The notes: generated by a model not told the origin, from the sequence alone. DNA of 64,000 nt from Anaeropeptidivorans aminofermentans (GCF_940670685.1 NZ_OW711693.1:434001-498000); one strand, 5' to 3'. Positions 31,954 through 41,493 are shown, counted from the first letter of the stretch. A program made the numbers and translations.

Positions 31954-34476
31954 ATGTTATTTTCTGCCCAATTAAAAAATGAAATCGATTTGGCCTATGA
32001 AGAAAGAAGCTTCCTAGTAGGTCCTTTTATAAAAGAAATCAGCGAAAAAATAAAAGATATCTCCGATGAAGAATACCGATATGCTGTGAAGCTTATTTAT
32101 ACAAGGCTTCCTTTGAGCGATATCTATGATTATTCTTTTGAGCTTTATATGAAATATGTGGAAAACGCGTTTTTTACAAGAAGAACCATGCCTTGGGGAG
32201 AAGATATTCCCCTTGATATTTTTCTTTCCGACGTTTTATTCCCCAGAATAAACAATGAAAAGCTTGATGGCAGCAGAGACTATTTTTACAATCTCATAAA
32301 GGACCGTATTAAAGGAAAATCCATGTACGACGCCATTGTTGAGATTAATTATTTCTGCTTTGAAGAAGCCACTTATGAATCTACAGACATGAGAACCCTT
32401 GCGCCAACCTCCTTAATTAAAAGTGCTTATGGAAGATGCGGGGAAGAAGCCGTATTCGGCGTAAATATTTTAAGAAGCGCAGGCATCCCTGCCCGCTCCG
32501 TCTATACGCCCCGATGGGCCCATTGCGACAGTAACCATGCTTGGGTAGAAGCATGGGCAGACGGCAAATGGCATTACCTCGGGGCCTGTGAGCCGGAGGA
32601 GGTTCTTGACAGAGGCTGGTTTACCCAGGCGGCTTCAAGAGCAATGATTATAGAAAGCAGGAGCTTTTATTTCAACAAAAGTTTAAGCCCTGATACAGAA
32701 GCCATAAAAGACGGCCATCTTTATAATCTAAACCTGACGAAGGCCTACGGAAAGGCGGAAACAGTCACCGTAAGACTTAAGGATATAAACGGAAACCCTA
32801 TAGAAAAGGCCAAAATATCCTTTGAAGTCATTAATTTTATGGAGCTTACGCCTCTTAATTATTTATATACGGATAAAGAGGGAAAGGCAGAATTGACCAC
32901 AGGCTTCGGAAGCATTCATCTCCATATATCCAAAGACGGAAACTATATGGAAAGGCTTATCAATACAAAAGAAGAAGAAAATATAGAGCTTATATTCATT
33001 CCCTGTACATTGGAAGAAAGAATATGGGAATTTGACACCCATGCTCCTGTAGATCCGGGCAACAAGGTTCAAAAGCTTTCGGAAGAAATCATCTTAAGGC
33101 ATAAAGAAAAGACCAGCAATGCCCTTAACAAAAGAAGGCAAAAGGAAGAGGGCTTTGCCCCGTCGCCTTCTGATTTAAAGGCCTACGAAGGCCTTTCCGA
33201 AAAAGAGCTTGAAGAAATTCTCTGTATGGCAAAGGGCAACAAAGACGAACTATTAAAATTCTTAAATGAAGATGAAACAGGATACGCAGGAAGGCTCTTA
33301 AAGACCTTAAATAAAAAGGATTATGTGGATTTGGAAGCTTCTATCCTTCAAAAGCATTTATCTCATGCGCTGCAATATAAAAATGATTACGACGAAGAGA
33401 TATTTATAAACTATATCTTAGCGCCAAGGATATATGTTGAGCATTTGACAGATTACAGAGAATTTATCTGCAATTACTTTTCTGAAGAGGAAAAAGAAAC
33501 CTTCAGAAAAAATCCTTTGGCAATAGGCCATTATATAGAGAAAAATATTTCCTACAGAGAAGATGAGGAGCTTCCCAATATTATCGTAAGCCCTAAAGGC
33601 GCATTGACCATAAAAAATGCCAACCCTATAGGGAAAAAGCTTTTATTTACCGCCATCTGCAGAAGCCTTGGTATTCCTTCTGTTATTGCTCCGGATACTA
33701 TCGTAAACGAGTATTATCAAGACGGAAAGTTCCATGCCGTTGAAAAAGGTGAAATAAAAGACTGTGCCCTTAAAATCAATCTGCAAGAAGGGATAAACTG
33801 GGCATATAATACAAACTGGTCTATTGGGGTCCTTGAAGACGGGGAGTTTAAAAGCCTTCGCTTCCGAAACATGGACATTAACTATGACAATATCCCCCTT
33901 AGGAGCGGCTTCTACAGAGTCATCACAGGAAACAGGCTGCCAAGCGGCGATATTTTAGCTAGGATTCATACCTTTACCATAAACCCCGGTGAAAAGAAGG
34001 AAATCGAGCTTTCTCTCCGCCCTGCCAATATAGAGGATATGCTGAACCATGTAGAAGTAGGGGACTTTAAAGTTAAGGGCCATAAGGGCAATAAAATGGA
34101 TGTTTCAAGCCTTTTGTCAGAAAACAATAATATTCTTTTCTGGCTGCAGGAAAACCATGAGCCCAGCCAGCATATTTTAAATGAGCTTATAGAGCATAAA
34201 GAAGCATTTTTAGAAAAAGATGTAAGCCTTCTTTTTATTCTTAAGGAAGCAGCAGCGGCACAGAACAGTCTTATTGCAAAGGCTATGAAAGAACTCAATA
34301 TTAATTACTGTATAGATGAAGGCTTTGCCAATTGCGAAACCTCCGCAAGAAGAGTATATGTGGACCCTGAAAGGCTTCCTTTAATTATCGCAAGCAGAAA
34401 TAAGCTGAATTCCATATTTGCCATCAGCGGCTATAATGTGGGAACGGCGGATATGCTGTTAAAGATAATTCTTTAA
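31954..34476 (+). CDS. Large transglutaminase-fold protein, paralog 2
   Basis: The 840-residue protein is collinear with the one at 20216. It shares GRCGEEA (Cys162), NHAWVEAW (His195), WHYLGACEPEEVLDRGWF, the Ig-like insert (VTVRLKDINGNPIEKAKISFEVINF), the degenerate second core (LLFTAICRSLGIPS) and the thioredoxin-like C-terminus (ILFWLQENHEPSQHILNELIEH) ending SGYNVGTADMLLKIIL. No signal peptide. The start follows AAGAGGTG. The two paralogs bracket the ROK regulator and the ABC importer, and both keep the active-site Cys and His, which argues for two related but distinct substrates. Function unknown; an amidase, peptidase or transferase on imported peptides is my best inference. Confidence 0.8.
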   Translation: MLFSAQLKNEIDLAYEERSFLVGPFIKEISEKIKDISDEEYRYAVKLIYTRLPLSDIYDYSFELYMKYVENAFFTRRTMPWGEDIPLDIFLSDVLFPRINNEKLDGSRDYFYNLIKDRIKGKSMYDAIVEINYFCFEEATYESTDMRTLAPTSLIKSAYGRCGEEAVFGVNILRSAGIPARSVYTPRWAHCDSNHAWVEAWADGKWHYLGACEPEEVLDRGWFTQAASRAMIIESRSFYFNKSLSPDTEAIKDGHLYNLNLTKAYGKAETVTVRLKDINGNPIEKAKISFEVINFMELTPLNYLYTDKEGKAELTTGFGSIHLHISKDGNYMERLINTKEEENIELIFIPCTLEERIWEFDTHAPVDPGNKVQKLSEEIILRHKEKTSNALNKRRQKEEGFAPSPSDLKAYEGLSEKELEEILCMAKGNKDELLKFLNEDETGYAGRLLKTLNKKDYVDLEASILQKHLSHALQYKNDYDEEIFINYILAPRIYVEHLTDYREFICNYFSEEEKETFRKNPLAIGHYIEKNISYREDEELPNIIVSPKGALTIKNANPIGKKLLFTAICRSLGIPSVIAPDTIVNEYYQDGKFHAVEKGEIKDCALKINLQEGINWAYNTNWSIGVLEDGEFKSLRFRNMDINYDNIPLRSGFYRVITGNRLPSGDILARIHTFTINPGEKKEIELSLRPANIEDMLNHVEVGDFKVKGHKGNKMDVSSLLSENNNILFWLQENHEPSQHILNELIEHKEAFLEKDVSLLFILKEAAAAQNSLIAKAMKELNINYCIDEGFANCETSARRVYVDPERLPLIIASRNKLNSIFAISGYNVGTADMLLKIIL

Positions 34477-34574
34477 TATTAAATATCTAATCAATTCCAT
34501 ATGTTGATGTCATGCTTTGCTTTACTATACTGATACATTATGATAAACTTAATTATGAACAGTAGGCGGATATA

Positions 34575-34814
34575 TATAGTAAATTTCAAGTTAAACAGTA
34601 ATAAAACTGTATATTTCTTGAATTCATATGAAATAGAAGCGTTGTCAATTTACTTTTCTTTTATTTTATATTCCCTAAAGCCAAATATTTACGGCGGTGT
34701 AAAAGCAAATTGACTGTACGAGGATTCAAAAATGTCCTGTTTCCAAAGGAAATCCGTATTTTTGAATCCGTAGTGATTCGGTTTTTGTTACTTCTTTATA
34801 AGAAATTTACTATA
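34575..34814. mobile_element. Family C element carrying a family D insertion (C11)
   Basis: Family C ends (TATAGTAAATTTCAAGTTAAAC and TTCTTTATAAGAAATTTACT-ATA) with a C core (CAAAAATGTCCTGTTTCC..GGAAATCCGTATTTTTG), split by a reverse D block (GAAATAGAAGC..GTCAATTTAC..GTAAAAGCAAATTGAC). It fills most of 34477-34838. Confidence 0.7.
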
Positions 34815-34838
34815 CCTTATTACAATCAGGAGGGAATT

Positions 34839-36266
34839 ATGGACTATCGAAGCTTTATATCAGATTTAATAGAAAAACGCGCAGATGAATTTATATCCAT
34901 AAGCGATGAAATTTGGGGCTATGCAGAGCCGCGCTTTAGAGAGTATAAATCATCAAAGCTCCAGCAGGATTATATGAAAAATCAGGGCTTTTCCATTAAA
35001 GCCGATTTAGCGGGAGAAGAAACTGCTTTCATTGCGGAATTCGGAAGCGGAAAACCTGTTATTGCATTTTTAGGAGAGTTCGACTCTTTATCCGGTCTTT
35101 CGCAGGAAGCCGACGTTACCAAACACTGCCCCGTTGAGAAAAACGGCGAAGGCCACGGCTGCGGCCATAATCTTCTTGGAACAGCGGCGCTTGCAGCTAC
35201 GGTTGCCTTAAAGGAATATATGGAAGCAAATAACCTTCCCGGAACCATCCGCTATTATGGCTGCCCTGCAGAGGAAAACGCCGGCGGAAAAGCATATCTT
35301 GTAAGAGACGGTTATTTTAATGACTGTGACATCGCTCTTACATGGCACCCGGGAACAGTAAACAGAACCGTAGGAAACGGCTCTCTTGCGAATTTCAGAG
35401 TATTTTATACATTCCACGGCACATCAAGCCACGCCGCAGGAGCACCCCATTTGGGAAGGTCTGCTCTTGACGCGGTAGAGCTTATGGACGTTGGGGTTAA
35501 CTATATGAGAGAGCATATGATAGATGAAGCCCGTGTTCATTATGCCATCACAAATCCCGGAGGAACAGCGCCAAACGTTGTTCAGGCGGAAGCTCAGGTT
35601 CTTTATGCCATCAGAGCCCCACAGGTAACCCAGGTAAAAGAGCTTTTTGAAAGAGTTAACGATATTGCAAAAGGCGCTGCCCTTATGACCCAGACAAAAG
35701 TTGACATAAGGCAGGTTGCCGCATATTCAAACTACATAGGAAACGATTCAATAGCAAAACAGCTTGACGCCAATATGGACCATTTCCTTCCGATCGGATA
35801 TACTGATGAAGAAATCGAATACGCCAAAAAATTCCAAGAGGTTATTACTGATTTAGATAAGGCTAATTTGAAATCCGCCGCGGAAAAGCTTGTAGGTAAA
35901 CTTGAAAGCAAAAAAATTCTGGAAATGCCTTTGTTCGACTTTCTTGCCCCTTATAAATCAGAGGCAGGCTCCGGCGGCTCTACAGACGTTGGTGACGTAA
36001 GCTGGGTAGTTCCTACAGGTCAAGTAAATACCGTATGCTGGGCAGCAGGAACAGCAGGCCATTCATGGCAGGTAGTCGCCCAAGGCAAATCCTCCATCGC
36101 CCATAAGGGAATGTTCCTTGCGGCTAAGGTAATGGCAGCAACAGCATATGAATATCTTACAAACCCTCAGCTTGTTGAAGAAGCGAAGAAGACTTGGCTT
36201 GAAATGCTTGACGGAGAAACTTATCCGAATCCATTGCCGAAAGATGTTAAACCTGCAATATGGTAA
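34839..36266 (+). CDS. M20 family amidohydrolase, AbgB-like
   Basis: 475 residues from ATG 34839 (CAGGAGGG upstream; longer in-frame readings run into the repeat). It contains the M20D metal site pattern: HGCGHN (His106, His110), CPAEENAGGKA with the catalytic glutamate pair, TWHPG, and SSHAAGAPHLGRSALDAVEL of the dimerisation domain, plus DVGDVSWVVP near the C-terminus. This is the layout of AbgB (p-aminobenzoyl-glutamate hydrolase) and other aminoacyl-amide hydrolases that cut N-acyl or amide bonds. It is cytosolic. It follows the second transglutaminase-fold gene across a repeat, so both probably process what the ABC importer brings in. Confidence 0.9.
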   Translation: MDYRSFISDLIEKRADEFISISDEIWGYAEPRFREYKSSKLQQDYMKNQGFSIKADLAGEETAFIAEFGSGKPVIAFLGEFDSLSGLSQEADVTKHCPVEKNGEGHGCGHNLLGTAALAATVALKEYMEANNLPGTIRYYGCPAEENAGGKAYLVRDGYFNDCDIALTWHPGTVNRTVGNGSLANFRVFYTFHGTSSHAAGAPHLGRSALDAVELMDVGVNYMREHMIDEARVHYAITNPGGTAPNVVQAEAQVLYAIRAPQVTQVKELFERVNDIAKGAALMTQTKVDIRQVAAYSNYIGNDSIAKQLDANMDHFLPIGYTDEEIEYAKKFQEVITDLDKANLKSAAEKLVGKLESKKILEMPLFDFLAPYKSEAGSGGSTDVGDVSWVVPTGQVNTVCWAAGTAGHSWQVVAQGKSSIAHKGMFLAAKVMAATAYEYLTNPQLVEEAKKTWLEMLDGETYPNPLPKDVKPAIW

Positions 36267-36272
36267 AATAGA

Positions 36273-36312
36273 AAAAAGGACTGCTGCAAATTTGTTTTGC
36301 AGCAGTCCTTTT
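36273..36312 (+). terminator. Terminator after M20 gene
   Basis: AAAAGGACTGCTGCAAA and TTTTGCAGCAGTCCTTTT form a 17-bp stem with a four-base loop, seven bases after the stop. Confidence 0.9.
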
Positions 36313-36333
36313 CGTATAAAGCCTTTTGGGCTT

Positions 36334-36470
36334 TATAGTAAATTTAAAGTTAAACAGCAGCAGCCATATATTCACACAGGCTCAAAAATGTACTGTTTCA
36401 GAAGGAAATCCGTGTTTTTGAGCCTACTGAGAATAGGCTTTTGCCGCTTCTTCATAATAAATTTACTTTA
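36334..36470. mobile_element. Family C foldback element (C1)
   Basis: A near-complete 137-bp family C copy, TATAGTAAATTTAAAGTTAA..AATAAATTTACTTTA. The two halves are complementary over most of their length (CAGGCTCAAAAATGTAC against GTGTTTTTGAGCCTA). Confidence 0.75.
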
Positions 36471-36574
36471 AACAAGATTTTATCAGAATAAAAGCTTTCC
36501 TTAAAATTTAATACATTTGCAGCTGCTAAAAAGTTTAAAATCCTCTGTTTTCTTACGCCAAGGCTATAGGTTTT

Positions 36575-37567
36575 TTATCTTCCGCTATAATAAAACTTCT
36601 TAATCATTCGGATATCATCGCCGAAAAACTTGCAGAAGGCATAACTTCCCTGGATTCTTGAAATAAGTCTTTCGGTATATTTTGCTTCAAGTTCTTCAAC
36701 GGAAAGATTGGTAGAAATTATTGTATGCCTTTTTTCAAGTATTCTGCTGTTTATAATATTAAATAAGGCCGTTTGTGTGGCAAGGGTGTCAAATTCTGTG
36801 CCTAAGTCGTCAATAATCAATAAGTCTACAGTATAAAAGAAATTTACCTGCTCGTCGGGCTCTTCCATTTCATCACGGTTAAACCTTGCGTCTTCTATGG
36901 TTTTAAATAAATGGCCTGCCGTTGCGTATAGAACGGTCTTTCCTTTGTTTAAAACGTCTTTTGCGATGCAATTGCAAAGGAATGTTTTGCCAAGGCCGAC
37001 ATTTCCGTAAAATAGAAGATTGGCAAACTTATTTTCAAAATCCGTGGCAAATTCCATGGATTTTTGATAAATTACCTGCATTTTGCTCCTGGGGGAAAGG
37101 CCTTCATTGGGATCCTTCTCATCGGAATAAAAGCTAAAATCAAAAGTGTCAAAATTTTCTCTTTCCAATACTTCATGAAGATTTGATATAAGATAAAATT
37201 TTTCTATGAGCTTCTGGGAAAAGCAGGAGCATTTTTTATTTTCTGCAAATCCTGTATCATTGCATTTGGGGCATTGATAAATATTCGTAAGATAATCCTT
37301 AGGAAAAGAGCTGTTTTCAAAAAGAACTCTTTTTTCGGCCGTAAGCTGAAGATTTTTTGCTTTTATCTCAGCAATGGCATCGGTATTTCCCGAAAGAGCA
37401 TATTTCGTAATTAAAATGCCAGTTTTTGTAAGCTCCTCATCTATTTGTCTGATACGGGGAATGGCTTCGTAGACCTCTTCTTTTCTTTTATTTAAAAGCC
37501 TTCCTGCGTCTTGCCTTAATCTGTCGTAATCTCTTAAAATATCCTTATAAATTTTACTATTATCCAT
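36575..37567 (-). CDS. dnaI: DnaI/DnaC-like replicative helicase loader
   Basis: 330 residues: a coiled N-terminal helicase-binding region, a zinc motif (Cys99, Cys102, Cys113, Cys115), then an AAA+ domain with Walker A GNVGLGKT (188-195) and Walker B LLIIDDLG (249-256), sensor I STNLS and RLISRI arginine-finger region. It would load the DnaB-type helicase at oriC or during restart. Its start codon overlaps the stop of the DnaD-like gene by one base, so they form an operon. Gene symbol by analogy with Bacillus. Confidence 0.85.
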   Translation of the reverse strand: MDNSKIYKDILRDYDRLRQDAGRLLNKRKEEVYEAIPRIRQIDEELTKTGILITKYALSGNTDAIAEIKAKNLQLTAEKRVLFENSSFPKDYLTNIYQCPKCNDTGFAENKKCSCFSQKLIEKFYLISNLHEVLERENFDTFDFSFYSDEKDPNEGLSPRSKMQVIYQKSMEFATDFENKFANLLFYGNVGLGKTFLCNCIAKDVLNKGKTVLYATAGHLFKTIEDARFNRDEMEEPDEQVNFFYTVDLLIIDDLGTEFDTLATQTALFNIINSRILEKRHTIISTNLSVEELEAKYTERLISRIQGSYAFCKFFGDDIRMIKKFYYSGR

Positions 37568-38595
37568 TATAATTTATCCTTCAGCCCTTTCATTAGAAGC
37601 TCTGCTTCCATTTTTTCGAGGGTTTCATAATCTCTTTTTCTCTGATTAAAATTTGCAAAACGATTGACCCTTTGGTTTTGCTTATTTGGTGCAGGTTTTT
37701 CTTTTCCTTGGTTTTTCTTTTTAAATTCATCTTCAAGTCTTTTTATGTCTTCTATGGTTTGAACATTTTCGTCCTTCCAGCCTTTTATGATTTTTTCGGC
37801 ATATTCAAATTGCCCCTTGCCGGTTGCAAGCACTGTCTTTCCGCAGGCTTCCAGTATGATATTCAGAGGCATTGCGTATTCTTTAAGCCATCTTTCCATG
37901 TATTCTGTTTCTATGGGAGCCGGGTTTCTTCCGCTTAGGCCAAGAGCCTTAAGAATCTGTCTGTAGTCTTTATTGAAGGCATCAATATAATCTTCTGCCT
38001 TTTCAATACTGTCTATTTTATTTTCTGCCCAGTCTATGGCGACACTTTCTATGTAATTCATATGTTTATGGCCATTTTTCCCGCAGTATTCAAGCATGTA
38101 TATGATAAGATCCACAGGAAGCCTGAGCCAGTCATAGAAGCTGTAGAGGGTGCTTAATTCCTTGGCGTTTAAAAGCCTGCCCAGTATTTTTTCTGCCGAA
38201 GCAAAAAGGGTGTTTATTTCCTCATAAGAGCTTTTATAAAGCTCTAATTCCTTAGGGGAATAGGAAGGAGCGGTTTTTATGATGTCTTCTATCTTTTCTT
38301 CTTCCCCGGAAGAAAGAGGAAGAAATTCTATACGAAATTCATTATTTTCTTTCGTTATTTTCACTAATTCCTTCTCTTCCCAGTATTCCCACGCCCTGAT
38401 TACGTCAGACTCCAAAAGCCTGAAAACTTCCGCAAGGGCATGATTTGTAATGCTTTCACCGGAAACATCCATATTCCTTAAAGCATAGATGTAAATGCAG
38501 GAATAGGCCGGCGGAGCATAGGGCATATGCTGGTCTATAAAGCCGTTGAGTATAACGGTATAATCTTTTTTTGTCGTTAATTTAATTTCTGTCAT
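37567..38595 (-). CDS. DnaD-domain primosome protein
   Basis: 342 residues. The N-terminal part is a winged helix (NHALAEVFRLLESDVIRAWEYWEEKELVKI). Two DnaD/DnaB2-type C-terminal domains follow: ..AEKILGRLLNAKELSTLYSFYDWLRLPVDLIIYMLEYC.. and ..ETEYMERWLKEYAMPLNIILEAC.., then a basic low-complexity tail. Proteins of this type open or remodel DNA at the origin and recruit the DnaI-helicase complex. It is upstream of the DnaI-like gene in the same operon and downstream of a cluster of DnaA-box sequences. The domain assignment is from motif reading. Confidence 0.85.
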   Translation of the reverse strand: MTEIKLTTKKDYTVILNGFIDQHMPYAPPAYSCIYIYALRNMDVSGESITNHALAEVFRLLESDVIRAWEYWEEKELVKITKENNEFRIEFLPLSSGEEEKIEDIIKTAPSYSPKELELYKSSYEEINTLFASAEKILGRLLNAKELSTLYSFYDWLRLPVDLIIYMLEYCGKNGHKHMNYIESVAIDWAENKIDSIEKAEDYIDAFNKDYRQILKALGLSGRNPAPIETEYMERWLKEYAMPLNIILEACGKTVLATGKGQFEYAEKIIKGWKDENVQTIEDIKRLEDEFKKKNQGKEKPAPNKQNQRVNRFANFNQRKRDYETLEKMEAELLMKGLKDKL

Positions 38596-38691
38596 AATAA
38601 AACCTCATTTAATAATTTCTCCTATAAGTATACCATAAGCCGAATGTATCAGAAACGTAATTTTAATGCATACACATAAAATTATCCACAG

Positions 38692-38942
38692 AAATTTCAT
38701 TCTGTGGATAATTCTGTGAATAAGTATTTTGGAAATTTCAGAGTTATTAACAAAGTTTTATTAAAAATTTAATATAAAGCTTATAAGAGATGCTGATTTT
38801 CAAAAAAACCTTAAAAACATGGAATAATAAAATCCTGATAGAATAAGGCTTTGAGCCGTGTATTCAAAAAAATTAAAAGAGGAATTTCTTGTAATAAAGG
38901 GTTCATAAGTGAAAATCAATTTTCTGTGGATAATGTGGATAA
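38692..38942. promoter_or_regulatory. Cluster of five DnaA-box sequences
   Basis: Perfect TTATCCACA at 38692-38700 and its reverse TGTGGATAA at 38703-38711, a variant TGTGAATAA at 38715-38723, and two directly adjacent TGTGGATAA at 38925-38933 and 38934-38942. An AT-rich stretch lies between the groups. The first three are 100-125 bases upstream of the DnaD-like start codon; the last two overlap the 3' end of murC, where they encode LST-LST. This looks like DnaA control of the primosome operon or a DnaA-titration site. Confidence 0.75.
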
Positions 38943-40313
38943 ACCTGTTAATAGAAGTGATTCGCCCAGTAAATATACGTCTCCGGCACCCATAGTTATC
39001 AACATATCATTGGGGACAGATTTTTCAAGGAGAAAATCTTCTGCTTCTTTAAAACTACTAAAGTAATAAACTTCTTTGCCGGTTTTTCTGATTTCTTCGA
39101 CAAGATTCATAGAATGGATTCCTAAGGTGTCGGTTTCTCTGGCAGAATAAATATCCGTGACGATTACTGCGTCTGCATCTTCAAAGGCGCCTGCAAATCT
39201 GTCTAAAAGAGCCTTTGTTCTGCTGTAGGTATGAGGCTGAAAGATGCAGTATATTTTATTATGCTTAAATTTTTTTGCGGCGGAAAGGGTTGCGGCGATT
39301 TCCGTAGGGTGATGGGCATAATCATCTATAATGGTTATGCCGTTAAAGGAGCCTTTAAATTCAAAACGCCTTTTAGCCCCTTCAAAGTTTTCAAGGCCTA
39401 TTGCGATTTCCTCAGGAGAAAGCCCAAGAAAAGTACATGCGGCAAAAGAAGCAAGAGAGTTTTCCACATTGTGAAGGCCCGTTACATCAAGATTTATACT
39501 TTTTATGAAGGAATCTTTATAATAAATGTCGAAGGCAGGCTTTCCGTCTTCGGAAAATATAATATTTTTTGCCTGATAATCTCCTTCTGTAATTCCGTAG
39601 GTTATTATTTGGCATTCCACATTGTCGATAATGGAGTCAAAGTTTTTAATGCCTGTATTTATAACAAGACAGCCGTCCTTTGAAATGTTTTTCGCAAAAT
39701 GATTAAAAGAAGCTTCCATTTGCTCCATGGTTTTAAAATAATCTGTATGGTCTTTATCAATATTTAGGATTATGCCCACATAAGGAAAAAATTTCAGGAA
39801 GCTGTCAAAATATTCGCAGCTTTCCGCAACAAAAAAATCAGAATTTCCAACCCTGAAATTAGAACCGATGGCCTTAAAGATGCCTCCTACATTTATGGTA
39901 GGGTCTTTTTCGGCTTCAAGGAGTATTTTTGAAATCATGGTCGTCGTCGTTGTTTTTCCGTGGGTTCCCGATACGGCGACGGACTTTTTATAACAGCCCA
40001 TAATAACCCCCAGAAGCTCGGCCCTGTCGATAATTTTAATGTTTTTATCCCGAGCCGATACCATCTCGGGGTTATCCTCTTTCACTGCTGCGGTATATAC
40101 TACAAGGTCGCAATTATCTGCGATATTTTCGTAGCTTTGGCCTATTAAAATGTCTATGCCTATGGATTTTAAATGCTCTGTAAGAGAAGAAGCTTTATTG
40201 TCGGAGCCTCTTACATGCATGCCTTTGCTTTTGAGAATTTCTGCAAGTCCGCTCATGCTTACGCCGCCTATGCCGATGAAGTGAACGTTTTTATAATTGT
40301 TTAAGTCTATCAA
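38916..40313 (-). CDS. murC: UDP-N-acetylmuramate-L-alanine ligase
   Basis: 465 residues. It joins L-alanine to UDP-MurNAc in the cytosol, the first amino-acid addition of peptidoglycan synthesis. The N-terminal Rossmann motif HFIGIGGVSMSGLAEIL (11-27), ATP loop VSGTHGKTTTTTMI (114-127), NIDKDHTDYF, the DDYAHHPTEI motif and FQPHTYSRT are all typical for MurC. The C-terminus ends LSTLSTEN, encoded by two DnaA-box sequences, so protein and DNA signal overlap. It is transcribed in the same direction as the DnaD/DnaI-like genes but separated by about 320 bases. Confidence 0.97.
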   Translation of the reverse strand: MIDLNNYKNVHFIGIGGVSMSGLAEILKSKGMHVRGSDNKASSLTEHLKSIGIDILIGQSYENIADNCDLVVYTAAVKEDNPEMVSARDKNIKIIDRAELLGVIMGCYKKSVAVSGTHGKTTTTTMISKILLEAEKDPTINVGGIFKAIGSNFRVGNSDFFVAESCEYFDSFLKFFPYVGIILNIDKDHTDYFKTMEQMEASFNHFAKNISKDGCLVINTGIKNFDSIIDNVECQIITYGITEGDYQAKNIIFSEDGKPAFDIYYKDSFIKSINLDVTGLHNVENSLASFAACTFLGLSPEEIAIGLENFEGAKRRFEFKGSFNGITIIDDYAHHPTEIAATLSAAKKFKHNKIYCIFQPHTYSRTKALLDRFAGAFEDADAVIVTDIYSARETDTLGIHSMNLVEEIRKTGKEVYYFSSFKEAEDFLLEKSVPNDMLITMGAGDVYLLGESLLLTGLSTLSTEN

Positions 40314-41184
40314 TTTTATACCACCAATCTATATATACTAAATTGCTTAAAAAACATCTGATTAAAAATAAAAGCTGATTTTCAAAATTGGGCATTTTAA
40401 GCATACCAGATAAAAATTTCTATTATAAGTATACTATAAATTATTTTATTTAAAACAATTTTTTGAAATTAAAAGCAGGTATTTTATTAAAAAAAATTAA
40501 AAATAAAGAATATTGTTCGATTATTTATTTCACGCAAGTGATTAAGCAGACGCTTATCAAGAGAAAATTGAATAAAAAATGCAAGAAAAATGATATATAG
40601 AAAGATTGATGTCGATTAATGATGAATATGGTCAATATTTACAAATAACAGTGTGAAGTAGAAAAATATTTAAAAACGGTAATGCAACTTGCTTAATATT
40701 TTAATAAAATAATAAAAAATATTGTAATATTGGTTAAGGTTGTGGTATTATTAGAGCGCAAGGAAGTTTCTGGTTTTACAACAGGAGTTGACATAATAAA
40801 AAATATGTATTCTATTCCTTTTCAGGAATAAAAGAGCCTTTTATAAAAACAGAAACGGACAGATGGCGTTATAGCCCTGTCCTTAGGTAACGTCCAAAAA
40901 ATACGCTATGCTTTTTGAAAGATATAATTAAATGGCTAAAAGACTTATATGATGTCTTATGCGAAACTCACTTTAAAGCCTAAGTGAGAGATTCTTAAAG
41001 GATATACCTTTAAACTGATCTTCCTGCTAAAAGTAATTAAACTGCAAGTTCTTTATAAGGAACCTGCATTTGATTAAAAATAAAATAGTTTGTACTGCTA
41101 TACGGCTATGCAGGGCATTCTATTATTATTTATATGACTATATACATAAAAAACACATTAGGTACCAGAGAGGAGAACGTATTT
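40314..41184 (+). other. Long structured region upstream of spoVG
   Basis: About 870 bases without a gene. A TTGACA at 40788-40793 is a likely -35 (the -10 is weak, TATTCT near 40809). Downstream, hairpins follow one another: GGACAG..GGC/GCC..CTGTCC (40857-40882), AGAC..GTCT (near 40950), CTCACTT/AAGTGAG (40967-40988), and TGCA-GTTC/GAAC-TGCA (41043-41068). If transcribed, this gives spoVG a 5' leader of nearly 400 bases. No known riboswitch was recognised. Confidence 0.45.
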
Positions 41185-41493
41185 ATGAACATAACAGATG
41201 TAAGAGTGAGAAAGGTTAACAAGGATGGTAAAATGAAAGCAGTTGTTTCCGTTACGTTTGATAACGAGTTTGTTGTGCATGACATTAAGGTTATTGAAGG
41301 GGACAAAGGTCTTTTCATAGCTATGCCCAGCAGAAAAACAGTTGACGGTGAGTTCAGGGATATAGCGCATCCTATTAACTCTGAAACCAGAGAGTGCATT
41401 CAAGCATCGATCCTTGAAAGGTATGAGAAGGCTCTTTTAGAGGAAGAAGCTACATCTGCAATGTTACAGGAAGTAGCTGCTGATGTAGAGTAG
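41185..41493 (+). CDS. spoVG: SpoVG family regulator
   Basis: 102 residues beginning [52 protein letters not shown]. This is the complete, highly conserved SpoVG core, followed by an acidic tail. SpoVG is a small site-specific DNA/RNA-binding protein that affects septation, sporulation or virulence genes. I chose ATG 41185 with AGAGGAG upstream; an in-frame ATG at 41134 adds 17 residues not found in the family. Its presence suggests a spore-forming lineage but does not prove sporulation. Confidence 0.95.
   Translation: MNITDVRVRKVNKDGKMKAVVSVTFDNEFVVHDIKVIEGDKGLFIAMPSRKTVDGEFRDIAHPINSETRECIQASILERYEKALLEEEATSAMLQEVAADVE

Noticed and set aside
34710-34838. N-terminal extension of the M20 hydrolase
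   Set aside because: The upstream frame is the right half of a family C element; the ATG at 34839 has a strong ribosome binding site.
38596-38942. Chromosomal replication origin (oriC)
   Set aside because: DnaA boxes and an AT-rich stretch are present, but dnaA, dnaN and rpmH are absent, so control of the primosome operon or titration is more likely.
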